From positions 55,224 to 119,223 of the IMG/VR virus record IMGVR_UViG_3300032893_000008: a DNA stretch of 64,000 bases; one strand, given 5' to 3'. The notes beneath the pieces are model-generated. The model saw nothing but the letters and a program-made list of their open reading frames with translations. It was not told the origin of the DNA and did no database searches. Source of the stretch: a virus. Of this stretch, positions 22,299 to 30,209 are shown one piece after another; position 1 is the stretch's first letter, and every line of letters begins with the position of its first letter. The translations under genes and the position numbers were made by a program.

Positions 22299-22762
22299 GG
22301 CCAGAACTTCGCTTCGTCGGTGCGTCGGGCCTTCAAGCCCGCGGACTCCGTGAGCACGCCGTTCACTCGGACTTTGTCCCACTTCAGGAAGTCCGTTCGG
22401 ATCTCACTGTTGCTCGCGCCGGCGTTGATGGCCCTGAGCAGAGAGCTAGCACTAAAGCCAAACACACCGATGTTGAAGATGAAACTCACCAAGGAATCGA
22501 ACTGGTCCTGAGTGATCGCCGCAGTTACTAGGTCCTTCACAGCGTTCTCCGCCGGCACCAGATCGAGCGCCAGGAGCGCATCGGCCTGAGCCTGGGTAAG
22601 GCCGGCGCCGAAAAGCGCCATGAGCGCTGGCACAGCACGATCCTCGGCCGTGATCAGATGCCCGACGCCGATGGTGTCCAGGCCAGCCTGGTCCTTGTAG
22701 ATCGTCAGGACACAGTCTTCGTAGCCTCGGATTCTAGCGATGCCAGCCGCCGAGGTCTTCAT
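22295..22762 (-). CDS. T4-type lysozyme (GH24 endolysin)
   Basis: A 155-residue muramidase. The catalytic triad keeps T4 lysozyme spacing: E15 (GYEDC), D24 (YKDQAG) and T30 (LDTIGVGH). It cleaves the glycan strand of peptidoglycan at lysis, or during entry if it is tail-borne. There is no signal peptide, so export would need a holin, and none is recognised nearby. It is the last gene of the leftward tail operon, starting within the TAATG overlap of the tailspike stop. Confidence 0.93.
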   Translation of the reverse strand: MKTSAAGIARIRGYEDCVLTIYKDQAGLDTIGVGHLITAEDRAVPALMALFGAGLTQAQADALLALDLVPAENAVKDLVTAAITQDQFDSLVSFIFNIGVFGFSASSLLRAINAGASNSEIRTDFLKWDKVRVNGVLTESAGLKARRTDEAKFWP

Positions 22763-25590
22763 TACTGAGCCCCGTGAACGTGGAAATGCACCACTAGCGC
22801 ATCTACGGCGGGATTCTGCACCGCTCCTGCCATATTCACGATGACGATTTCAAAATACCCCGTAGTCTTATTTGCACTGTTTACGTTTGCGACGTAAGCA
22901 GCGGCGTTGTATTGCGCGGTCACGACCGGAGCGTAATTGGCATTCGTCATGGGGGTCGGGAAAGTGATACGAATCGCGGTGCCATTAATCGTGGCGGTGC
23001 AATTGAAGCCATCATCTACTGAAACACCGCCGCCGCCGTTGGTGGTTACGGTTCCCCAAGATTTGGGGATATTCTTAGCACGCAACTCATTTACGGACGG
23101 TGCAGTGCTATTAGCCGGATTAGAGTAGGTGCCGGCAGAATCAATCTTGAAGCTACCATCGGTGCATTCCAGGCCGCGCTGCGGACTACCGACCGCAGCT
23201 ACGTCTACGTTACCCGCCCAGGTATTGGGCGTAACGGCTGCTCCAGCGCCGGAGGTGGATGGAGTGTAAAAGTTACCAAAAGTCTGCGTGAGCGAGTTGC
23301 GGAAGAAGGTGTTGTTCTGAATGACAGCTGCAGTGCCCGCAGTCTTGGTGGCACTCAGACGGATCATATCGGCAGTGCCGGTATAGGAGCTAGTATCTTC
23401 CTGGTTTCCGGAGATGTCGTTCTCGATGAACGAAGCGGTGATACCGCCGGCGTTTGCGGTGATGTCGATTTTGATGTAGCACGGTGAAGCTCCGCCGCCG
23501 GCAACTGTCTCAAAGACGTTGTCGCAGATCTGGTTGGCTTGCACTGTCCCAGTGGAAGTAAAGGTCTCAACGAAGCTAACGCCGTAAGGAAGGCCCGCGG
23601 ACTCCCTGATCCGGATTCGGTTTCTCCGGATGGAGTTCCCGCTAGATTTGTGGAGGCGAATTGCGTGTGTAGTTCCTACACCAGCGTTGTCCGTGAGCTG
23701 GATGACGTTGTCCAGGACTTTGCACTTGGAGGCGCTATTGGAAATCGATACCGCGACCGATTGCGTGGTGGCACTGGACTGGGTGATCCCGAGATTGGAC
23801 AGCTCGCATGAAGCTGCATTCAGTTCGATAACTGCATCACCAGCGATCGCGCCAGTGATAAGCGTTGAATCCGGACCTTCACCAACGATACGAATTTTGG
23901 CGGTCGAGACCTGAATTTTAGAAGCGAAGGTGTAAGTTCCTCGTTTGACGAAGATCGTGCCACCGGACGGCAAAGCCGCTAGAGCGCTAGTGAAAACCGC
24001 CTGGGTGGTTCCATTGTAGTCTCCGGAGGAGCTTACGCCGTCACCAATTGTTACGGACGACAGCCGGCCAGCGAGCGCGGTAGCGACGTCGGACAGGAGC
24101 TTGTCGGTCAAGGCGTAGCCTACGATCCGATGCTCGCTGTCCTTCATCAAGAAGCCATCACGTGTGTAGCACTGCCCCGTAGGCGTGCCCCAACGGCTAC
24201 CAAGCCACCAGACGTTCGTGTTGAACGCTACGTTCGCTGCAGGGCCAGCGGTGACGGTGTAGGCACCCTTGGAATAGACCCCCTGGGCGTTACCGGTGGC
24301 GCCAGCGTAGGCTGAGACTAGTTCAACCGATACCGCGAGCGCGGCGGTTGTAAGGGCGCCACCGCCGCCCGCGCCACCGGGGGCATCGTAAAAATCCAGG
24401 ATGCGGACATAGCGGTGAATGCCGTCGACGTCCTTTTTGATCCAATCGCCGCGGCCAGCGGCCGAGGTCGTGTCGGATTCCAGACCAGCGAACGAGCCGC
24501 CGAGGACGTTACCGTTGACGAAGGTTGCGCCATTAGACCAAGCGAGTGTATCACTTGCCCCCGGAAAGGGGAGGTTGCGCATCTGAGTGACGTAAGCAAC
24601 ATCGCCGGCGTTCAGGGTGGCCGAGCTAGCCTTTATCGTGAAGAAGTAGGGCCCATCTACCGAACGCACTTCAAGATCATCCGTCCAAGTGAGCGTATTG
24701 CCGGCGCCGTTCCATTGGAACTCGCCCGTGCCCGTTTTAGACGTCAGAATCGAGCCCACGGAGTCCGAGAAGAGATCGGACAGCGAGCCAGACCCCGTGG
24801 AACCACCCTCAAACCACTTTGCGCCAGGGCCCTGCAGCTCAGCCAGGCGGGACATTACAGCGTTCGCCCAGGTCTTGAAGTTCTGGATGGCTTTGTCAGA
24901 TCCCCGGAAAGGGTTGGCGGTCGGATCCGTGGTCGTTAGGGTAATCCCGTGATCCGTGCGCCCTTGGGGCCAGCCGTAGCGATAAGTCGCATCGGGGGAG
25001 GTGCCGCCGGTGCCTAGACGGAACATCAGGTTGCGACAGTCCGTAATCGAAGTCACGACGCCATTGGCGTCCACGACGACCTTGGCGATCGGGACCTTGC
25101 CGGCCGTGAAGCCGACGGTGTTGACGGAAGCGATCACCGTGAGGTTAGTGACGGTGTCGATCGTCTCCTTAAATTCCTCACCAGTGCCGTCTGCTCCACC
25201 GGCTTCGTCCCAGATAGCGCGCGTATCGCTTCCACCGGTGGAAGTTGACTGGTCCAGTTCGATGAAATTCGTCTGACTCGGGGTCAGAGCAACCGTTTGC
25301 TGTGGCTCAGAGCCTGATGCCACGAAGAATCCACCAGCTCCACCTACCGATTCTGGGTGAAACATCATGGAGTTAGCGATGTTTACCAAGACAGACGAGA
25401 CCTTCTTGGTCACGTAAGTATCTGGCGATGGGATGTCGAAACCGCTGACAATCAGGGGAGACGAAGCTCCCGTAAGAAATTGGTCTACGAACTGCGACCA
25501 GTCCGCATTACCAAAAGCATCGAAGTTGAGGGCATCTGGGAGATCCAGACGCTCCCCGGAAATGAGTCGAACTCGTTGCAGAACGGACAT
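22762..25590 (-). CDS. Tailspike / tail fibre with beta-helix domain
   Basis: A 942-residue virion protein. An N-terminal attachment region is followed by Gly/Thr/Ser-rich fibre-like sequence. From about residue 520 a right-handed parallel beta-helix is predicted: GDGVSSSGDYNGTTQAVFTSA, then SGGTIFVKRGTYTF and repeated N/I/V rungs (NSIRRNRIRIRES, QICDNVFETV, FIENDISGN), as in pectate-lyase-like tailspikes. A C-terminal beta domain (about the last 100 residues) probably trimerises or binds receptor. It likely recognises or degrades host surface polysaccharide. ATG start 6 bases after a TAAAAT hexamer. Confidence 0.82.
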   Translation of the reverse strand: MSVLQRVRLISGERLDLPDALNFDAFGNADWSQFVDQFLTGASSPLIVSGFDIPSPDTYVTKKVSSVLVNIANSMMFHPESVGGAGGFFVASGSEPQQTVALTPSQTNFIELDQSTSTGGSDTRAIWDEAGGADGTGEEFKETIDTVTNLTVIASVNTVGFTAGKVPIAKVVVDANGVVTSITDCRNLMFRLGTGGTSPDATYRYGWPQGRTDHGITLTTTDPTANPFRGSDKAIQNFKTWANAVMSRLAELQGPGAKWFEGGSTGSGSLSDLFSDSVGSILTSKTGTGEFQWNGAGNTLTWTDDLEVRSVDGPYFFTIKASSATLNAGDVAYVTQMRNLPFPGASDTLAWSNGATFVNGNVLGGSFAGLESDTTSAAGRGDWIKKDVDGIHRYVRILDFYDAPGGAGGGGALTTAALAVSVELVSAYAGATGNAQGVYSKGAYTVTAGPAANVAFNTNVWWLGSRWGTPTGQCYTRDGFLMKDSEHRIVGYALTDKLLSDVATALAGRLSSVTIGDGVSSSGDYNGTTQAVFTSALAALPSGGTIFVKRGTYTFASKIQVSTAKIRIVGEGPDSTLITGAIAGDAVIELNAASCELSNLGITQSSATTQSVAVSISNSASKCKVLDNVIQLTDNAGVGTTHAIRLHKSSGNSIRRNRIRIRESAGLPYGVSFVETFTSTGTVQANQICDNVFETVAGGGASPCYIKIDITANAGGITASFIENDISGNQEDTSSYTGTADMIRLSATKTAGTAAVIQNNTFFRNSLTQTFGNFYTPSTSGAGAAVTPNTWAGNVDVAAVGSPQRGLECTDGSFKIDSAGTYSNPANSTAPSVNELRAKNIPKSWGTVTTNGGGGVSVDDGFNCTATINGTAIRITFPTPMTNANYAPVVTAQYNAAAYVANVNSANKTTGYFEIVIVNMAGAVQNPAVDALVVHFHVHGAQ

Positions 25591-25596
25591 GTGCGG

Positions 25597-25602
25597 ATTT
25601 TA
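25597..25602 (-). promoter_or_regulatory. Leaderless promoter, tailspike
   Basis: CCTGG-TAAAAT on the minus strand, 6 bases before the ATG at 25590. Confidence 0.6.
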
Positions 25603-25627
25603 CCAGGATCAGTCCCCGGGGACGCGG

Positions 25628-25633
25628 TAGAAT
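25628..25633 (+). promoter_or_regulatory. Leaderless promoter of plus-strand island
   Basis: GCGG-TAGAAT, 6 bases before the GTG at 25640; back to back with the tailspike promoter. Confidence 0.6.
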
Positions 25634-25639
25634 CACTAC

Positions 25640-26254
25640 GTGTCCACCCATGTCTATTTGCCGAAAAGTCAGCCTCCCGGAATCGGCTGGTGTGGTCCTA
25701 CGTCCCTTGCGAATGCCCTGGCGATCTATGGGATCCCAACCACCCCGGAGGAGTGCGCCGGCGCCTGCCAGGCACCCGGACCTGATCAGGGCGTTACCGA
25801 CGACGACCTGGCTAGGGGGCTAAAGAAGTTCGGCTTTAGGGCAAACAAGAAGACCGCTACCAAGAAGTCGGAATTTCAAAGGATTTTCAAGTGGGTGCGT
25901 AAGCAGACTGACACCGGAAAGCTCGTGCTGTGCACCATCAACGGGAATTACGCTACCTGTCACATCGTTCTGATCATGCGAGTGGTTCGCGGGGGCGTTC
26001 AGGTGTGGGATCCTCACGACAACGAATCGAAGGTAATTAGTCGTCGCAATCTTTTTCAAGCCTGGTGGAACATCACCGATCCTAAGGATAGAGAGATGGA
26101 GACTCTTACCGGAGTGGCGCTCATAGCCATGAGTCCGCGAAGCAAACTCGCCCGTCGAGCGGTCGAAGTTCGAACCAATCTACTGAATCCTCCCAAGGGG
26201 AAGCTTCCTACCGAGAAAGCGCCCTACATCGAAGAAAAGCACGAGAATCCATGA
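25640..26254 (+). CDS. Papain-like/C39-like cysteine protease
   Basis: A 204-residue protein with a probable catalytic triad: C18 in GWCGPTSLANAL, H108 in YATCHIVLIMRV, and D124 in VWDPHDNES. This order and spacing are those of C39/papain-like bacterial peptidases (here without an ABC transporter). No signal peptide. It may cleave host or phage proteins or act as a deamidase. First gene of a three-gene plus-strand island inside the leftward tail operon, with its own leaderless promoter, i.e. moron-like. GTG start. Confidence 0.72.
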   Translation: MSTHVYLPKSQPPGIGWCGPTSLANALAIYGIPTTPEECAGACQAPGPDQGVTDDDLARGLKKFGFRANKKTATKKSEFQRIFKWVRKQTDTGKLVLCTINGNYATCHIVLIMRVVRGGVQVWDPHDNESKVISRRNLFQAWWNITDPKDREMETLTGVALIAMSPRSKLARRAVEVRTNLLNPPKGKLPTEKAPYIEEKHENP

Positions 26255-26607
26255 ATCCGAAAACGGTTAAGTTTTTCCGCGCCCTCCTGGCGGTGATTTC
26301 CGCTCTCCTGATGTTCCAGTGGGGCATGTCCTTTGTATTCCTGATCATGATCCGGGCTGATGACTTCCGAATCTTCAGCTCCTTGGCGCTATGCGTGTTC
26401 TTCTACTTCGTTCTGCTCCTCCAGATTAGCGCGATTCACCGTCTGGAGAATGCAGGCCGGCCGCCGGCGGCAGTCGAACCTGAGCCGTTAGAACCGCCGG
26501 AAATCCACTGTCCACCGCACAAATGGGAATACGATGAGGGTAAAAAGTTCATGCGCTGTAGCGTTTGCCGGCGCCGGCCGAACTACGTAGGACGCAAGGA
26601 CGAATGA
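26251..26607 (+). CDS. Two-helix membrane protein with zinc-ribbon tail
   Basis: A 118-residue protein. Two transmembrane segments are near the N-terminus (ALLAVISALLMFQWGMSFVF and SLALCVFFYFVLLLQISAI), then a Pro/Glu-rich linker, then a cytoplasmic tail with CPPHKWEYDEG..MRCSVC, giving three cysteines and a histidine as a zinc ribbon. It overlaps both neighbours by 4 bases. Possibly an immunity or superinfection-exclusion protein, judged from its moron-like setting. Confidence 0.6.
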   Translation: MNPKTVKFFRALLAVISALLMFQWGMSFVFLIMIRADDFRIFSSLALCVFFYFVLLLQISAIHRLENAGRPPAAVEPEPLEPPEIHCPPHKWEYDEGKKFMRCSVCRRRPNYVGRKDE

Positions 26608-27071
26608 TCTCGATCCCCATTGAGGAGCTGTTCGGTGACCAACTGCTAAAGCTTCCGCCCGATGAGCACTGGGTAGCGCACGGAAAAGATGGCCAGATCA
26701 GTATAGTGGCGGAAAAAATCGTCACCGGTCTGGACGTGGCCATGGACATCCTCGATGAACTAGAGGGGCGCAGCCCAGAACCCAGGGGAACTAGCGCGAA
26801 GTTTAGCTACAACCTATACGTCTCTAGCCCCGCTATACAGCCGAGTTCACGTCCAAAGCGGGATTCGAAAACTTGTAAGCCGGCGCCTGCACGAGGAATC
26901 GCACGACAACGCCTACAGCGGTGGCGGCGACGATCAGGTCTTCCAACGCTTGGCGAGCAGTTGCGAGCCCAGTCACATATGCTGCGTAGCTCGTCCCGTC
27001 TTGTTTTACCTTCGGCGCCCCGAGCCCTCGCACGTAGTGGATCGATGCACTTACCGCGTGGTCGAATTTGA
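26604..27071 (+). CDS. Unknown protein with GLDVAMDILDELEG motif; 3' end antisense to tail gene
   Basis: 155 codons. The first about 65 residues look like a real domain (SIPIEELFGDQLLKLPP, HWVAHGKDGQISIVAEKIV) and include TGLDVAMDILDELEG, the motif that ends several other small proteins in this window. The remaining about 80 residues, beyond position 26833, lie antisense to a tail protein and are Arg/Ser-rich, typical of a read-through shadow. The ancestral gene may have lost its stop just after the motif. Overlaps the previous gene by ATGA. Confidence 0.5.
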   Translation: MISIPIEELFGDQLLKLPPDEHWVAHGKDGQISIVAEKIVTGLDVAMDILDELEGRSPEPRGTSAKFSYNLYVSSPAIQPSSRPKRDSKTCKPAPARGIARQRLQRWRRRSGLPTLGEQLRAQSHMLRSSSRLVLPSAPRALARSGSMHLPRGRI

Positions 27072-28194
27072 AGACGTAGCTCGGATCGATGACGAGGTTG
27101 CCGGAGTTGGGCGCCGTAAGGTATCGAATAGGCCCTTCTTCGTTGGTATGCCCATAGTCGAGCACGAAATAGCCAGCGGTCGCTGGCCAGCTTGCCGGTA
27201 GCGGATTGACCAGGATGTTCGATAGGACCGTGCCTTTCGAGATCTTCCCGATGATAGTGGTCTTCAGGCTAGAGATCGAGTATTTCGCGTTACGGTCGAA
27301 GACATAGCCCGCCCCGATGGTGCCAGACGAATCCTTATTGAAGTGCAGCGCTCCCTTCAATTTCCGGGTAACTACCGCCGGCGAGGAAGGGAGTAGAACT
27401 ACCAGCTCTTCGTTGTTGACTTCATAGAGCACTGCCGGGCGAGACAAAGAATTGATGGTCTGCTTGCCGGTCGGGAAGGTGAAAGCCGCGGCCGCAGTTC
27501 CACCGGTAATTTCTACCGAACCAGTGGCACCGATAACCGAACTCGCGACATTCACAAACTGAACCAGGGACGTCGGGTCCGTTTGAACGCGCGCCGCTAG
27601 CTCGCCGTTCGGAAACTGACGGTTCATGGCATCTGCGACTTCCTGGGCCTTCGCGTTCGTAACGTCGAGGTAATCCGCAGTCTTGACGTAAAACGTAAGA
27701 TCACGGAGTTCATCCGTCGTTATCGTCAGTGTCTGACCATCCACGAGAGGGTAGGGTTCGGGAAAGAAAGATTCCACGTTCGCACTGACCGCCAGGGGGC
27801 CATACCAGATAGCTAGCAGCGCCTGGAGCGCCTGGCGAATCTGCTTGGGAACGTAGGACATTACGGGGATCAGACTGCGATAGTCAGGATCCTTCATCCC
27901 TACGCCCGCTGGTCGGCGCACACCGACGCTCGCACCTAGGCGATTCAAGTATTGCAGCTCGGCAGTCTCTACGTAGAGCTGTTTCTTCACCTGAGCCGTG
28001 AGATCTTCGACGCGGCAATCTCCTTGCCCGAACGCCACCAATAGCCCGCCTATGTTTGTGTTGGTGGTCGGTTTGTATGCCTCCGGCACCATACGAGTAA
28101 GTTTCTGGTAGGACTCGTTGTTGTATGGGCAAGGTTCAACCACTACCGCCGGCGCGATCTCGGGATCTTGCAGAAGGGTGTAGGTAGTAGCCAT
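26833..28194 (-). CDS. Baseplate-distal tail protein
   Basis: A 453-residue structural protein lying directly after the baseplate-J region in the leftward order. The N-terminus (PYNNESYQKLTRMVPEAYKP...ELQYLNRLGASVGVRRP) resembles the helical adaptor at the start of P2 gpI-like or tail-fibre-network proteins; a beta-rich middle follows (VEITGGTAAAAFTF) and a helical C-terminus. It probably links the baseplate wedge to fibres or spikes. Its start is coupled to the preceding gene (TAATG). Specific family not certain. Confidence 0.6.
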   Translation of the reverse strand: MATTYTLLQDPEIAPAVVVEPCPYNNESYQKLTRMVPEAYKPTTNTNIGGLLVAFGQGDCRVEDLTAQVKKQLYVETAELQYLNRLGASVGVRRPAGVGMKDPDYRSLIPVMSYVPKQIRQALQALLAIWYGPLAVSANVESFFPEPYPLVDGQTLTITTDELRDLTFYVKTADYLDVTNAKAQEVADAMNRQFPNGELAARVQTDPTSLVQFVNVASSVIGATGSVEITGGTAAAAFTFPTGKQTINSLSRPAVLYEVNNEELVVLLPSSPAVVTRKLKGALHFNKDSSGTIGAGYVFDRNAKYSISSLKTTIIGKISKGTVLSNILVNPLPASWPATAGYFVLDYGHTNEEGPIRYLTAPNSGNLVIDPSYVFKFDHAVSASIHYVRGLGAPKVKQDGTSYAAYVTGLATARQALEDLIVAATAVGVVVRFLVQAPAYKFSNPALDVNSAV

Positions 28195-29765
28195 TAGGTG
28201 ATATTGAATCCGTAGTAGTTCAGGAACTTGTTCTGGGCTGCGCCGGAATCAAGGAAGTCAGCGATTCCAATGTAGGTAAAGGCTTCGTAGCCAGTGGCCA
28301 CATTGTAGTCGATCACTACTGTATTGTTCACAACACCTACGATTCGTGTTCCTCCGTAAAAAGCTTTGATCCTATCACCGTTGTTAACGGTGGCCGGAGC
28401 GCTCTGGACAACCGTTCCGTTCAGGGGCGTCAGGCTGAAGTAGGTTACTAGATAGAGTGTGCCCGCTCCGGATCCCGGGCCAAATTGTAGATTGATGAAG
28501 TTATTTGTAGAGTTCCCGCGGAAGTAGGGACCAAAGTAACTACCACCTTGTAGGTTGTCTACCGTGATGGTGAAAGCACCATTACCGGATCCGCTATCTT
28601 CTTGCACCATAGCAGCGTTATTGGTCTCGGAAGATGGAGCCACTAGCTCATTGGACGATACGTTCCAGGTGCCGCCGTAGCCAGAATTTATGTCCCAAGT
28701 GCCAGTGCCGAATTGCGCCGGTGTGCCGAATATGCTACCGTCAGCGCGAGTGAACGTGTCGCCGAATTCCGCGTTAGCGAAGTTCTTTTGCAGCCAATCA
28801 TCGAAAGTGACGCCAGCGATACCGCCGCCGCCGGCCCAAATGCCCGTGTGGGTCCCGGTGTTGTTTGCGGTTTCGTGAAGAACGAAAGCGAGCGTGCCAT
28901 TCACCCAAACCGCGATTACGTCGTCGCTATCGGTGTAAGCTTCATAGATCGTATCAGCCGTGCTTGTATGAGCAAAATCTGAAGTTAGTTTAGTAAAAGT
29001 GCCCGCTACGCGCTTCCACACCGATACATTGCCGGCGAATTGGTAGATACCGATGAAATTTTGATCATCTACGCCGCGGATGATCCACATCCAGTTATCG
29101 GTCCCCGGAGTCTGTGGATTGCCGTTTCGAACGCGCCATTTGCCGTTGTTGTTGCCGGTATCCGCTGTCAAGGTGACGTCTCCGGCAGCTACACCCTGCC
29201 CGAGTCCTTTATGACCGCTCACTGATAGGACATCCCAGTCGAGCGATGAGCCGCCGGATGCCACCCATGGCTGGCCACTATCCGCATTACCCACGCCCCC
29301 GCCAACCGGGCGGCTGACGTTATCATAGAAATACGTTGTAGCATTGAAGATAGTGCCAATGCCTGCACTGAACCGAGAGGGCAGTCCCAGACCATAGATG
29401 GTGAAATCAAGACTTCCGATGCCGCCGGCGAATCGAGACGACAGTCCTCGCCCATGGAGCAATTGCGGACTACCCTCGATCGTTTCTCCAGTGACGGACT
29501 TGACATTGTAGACCGTCAGAGAATAGGGATACCCATCGATATGGACCTTATTGACAGTTAGCTGGACCACATAAGGATTGACAGTCTCAACTGAAATCGC
29601 CACCGGTTCTTGCGGATGCAAAGATGCTTGAGAAATCACATAATTGGCAGGATTCAAGGCATCGTCGGTGTCGGCGGGATTCTGTTGAACGACAGGCTCA
29701 CTGAAACACACCACAACCTTGTTGGGTCGGCGAGAGTGCGCTATCACCTTTACAACCGAAAACAC
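28194..29765 (-). CDS. Tail protein with concanavalin/LamG-like domains
   Basis: A 523-residue beta-rich protein. The N-terminus (residues 1-100) has a bacterial Ig/fibronectin-like pattern (PNKVVVCFSEPVVQQNP...YVVQLTVNKV). Two near-identical short segments (GLSSRFAGGIGSLDFTIYG and GLPSRFSAGIGTIFN) suggest an internal duplication. Two later blocks (about 180-330 and 335-523) look like LamG/jelly-roll carbohydrate-binding folds (FIGIYQFAGNVSVWKRV; SYFGPYFRGNSTNNFINL). Likely a baseplate-associated receptor-binding or fibre-attachment protein. GTG start after AAAGGA. Confidence 0.6.
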   Translation of the reverse strand: MFSVVKVIAHSRRPNKVVVCFSEPVVQQNPADTDDALNPANYVISQASLHPQEPVAISVETVNPYVVQLTVNKVHIDGYPYSLTVYNVKSVTGETIEGSPQLLHGRGLSSRFAGGIGSLDFTIYGLGLPSRFSAGIGTIFNATTYFYDNVSRPVGGGVGNADSGQPWVASGGSSLDWDVLSVSGHKGLGQGVAAGDVTLTADTGNNNGKWRVRNGNPQTPGTDNWMWIIRGVDDQNFIGIYQFAGNVSVWKRVAGTFTKLTSDFAHTSTADTIYEAYTDSDDVIAVWVNGTLAFVLHETANNTGTHTGIWAGGGGIAGVTFDDWLQKNFANAEFGDTFTRADGSIFGTPAQFGTGTWDINSGYGGTWNVSSNELVAPSSETNNAAMVQEDSGSGNGAFTITVDNLQGGSYFGPYFRGNSTNNFINLQFGPGSGAGTLYLVTYFSLTPLNGTVVQSAPATVNNGDRIKAFYGGTRIVGVVNNTVVIDYNVATGYEAFTYIGIADFLDSGAAQNKFLNYYGFNIT

Positions 29766-29778
29766 CAGCTAAATCCTT

Positions 29779-30195
29779 TTAAAATTTGAAGATTCGATTT
29801 GCGCCGTTGTCTAGCGTAACGTTAATGTCTCCGCCGTTCGGCGTAACCGGAAGGCCGGCATAGTCGTCGTGATAGGAGATCAGTGCACTAGTGCCGGCGA
29901 CGCCAGTGTCAACGTAAAATACGATTGCTCCGCAGGCCGGTCCGGCGGCTACCGAGGTAAAAGTGAAATCGCTAGCGTCGAAGACGCCCCCAGTGGTAGT
30001 CTTACCACTCAAGTTGGGGCTGAAAGCCACGCGATCCCCGGCGGAAATGTCGCTCAGGAACTGATGAGTTGCAGCATTGACAACGTAATGACCGCCGCCA
30101 GTGAGCACCAGGACGGCTTTAACGTTGACTGCCCGAAGGTCGATTTGACCGTCCAGAAAAAGTTCGCGGGTTTTATCGTAAGCTTGTGCGGCCAT
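29779..30195 (-). CDS. Small tail/baseplate protein
   Basis: A 138-residue beta-rich protein of a kind common in phage tail operons: REL FLDGQIDLRAVNVKAVLVL at the start, repeated strand-turn pattern, and a C-terminus DINVTLDNGANRIFKF as in tail proteins that cap fibres or baseplate edges. It has its own leaderless-type promoter (TAAAAT at 30207-30202, 6 bases upstream). Confidence 0.6.
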   Translation of the reverse strand: MAAQAYDKTRELFLDGQIDLRAVNVKAVLVLTGGGHYVVNAATHQFLSDISAGDRVAFSPNLSGKTTTGGVFDASDFTFTSVAAGPACGAIVFYVDTGVAGTSALISYHDDYAGLPVTPNGGDINVTLDNGANRIFKF

Positions 30196-30201
30196 GGGGG
30201 T

Positions 30202-30207
30202 ATTTTA
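30202..30207 (-). promoter_or_regulatory. Leaderless promoter, small tail protein
   Basis: AGG-TAAAAT on the minus strand, 6 bases before the ATG at 30195. Confidence 0.6.
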
Positions 30208-30209
30208 CC

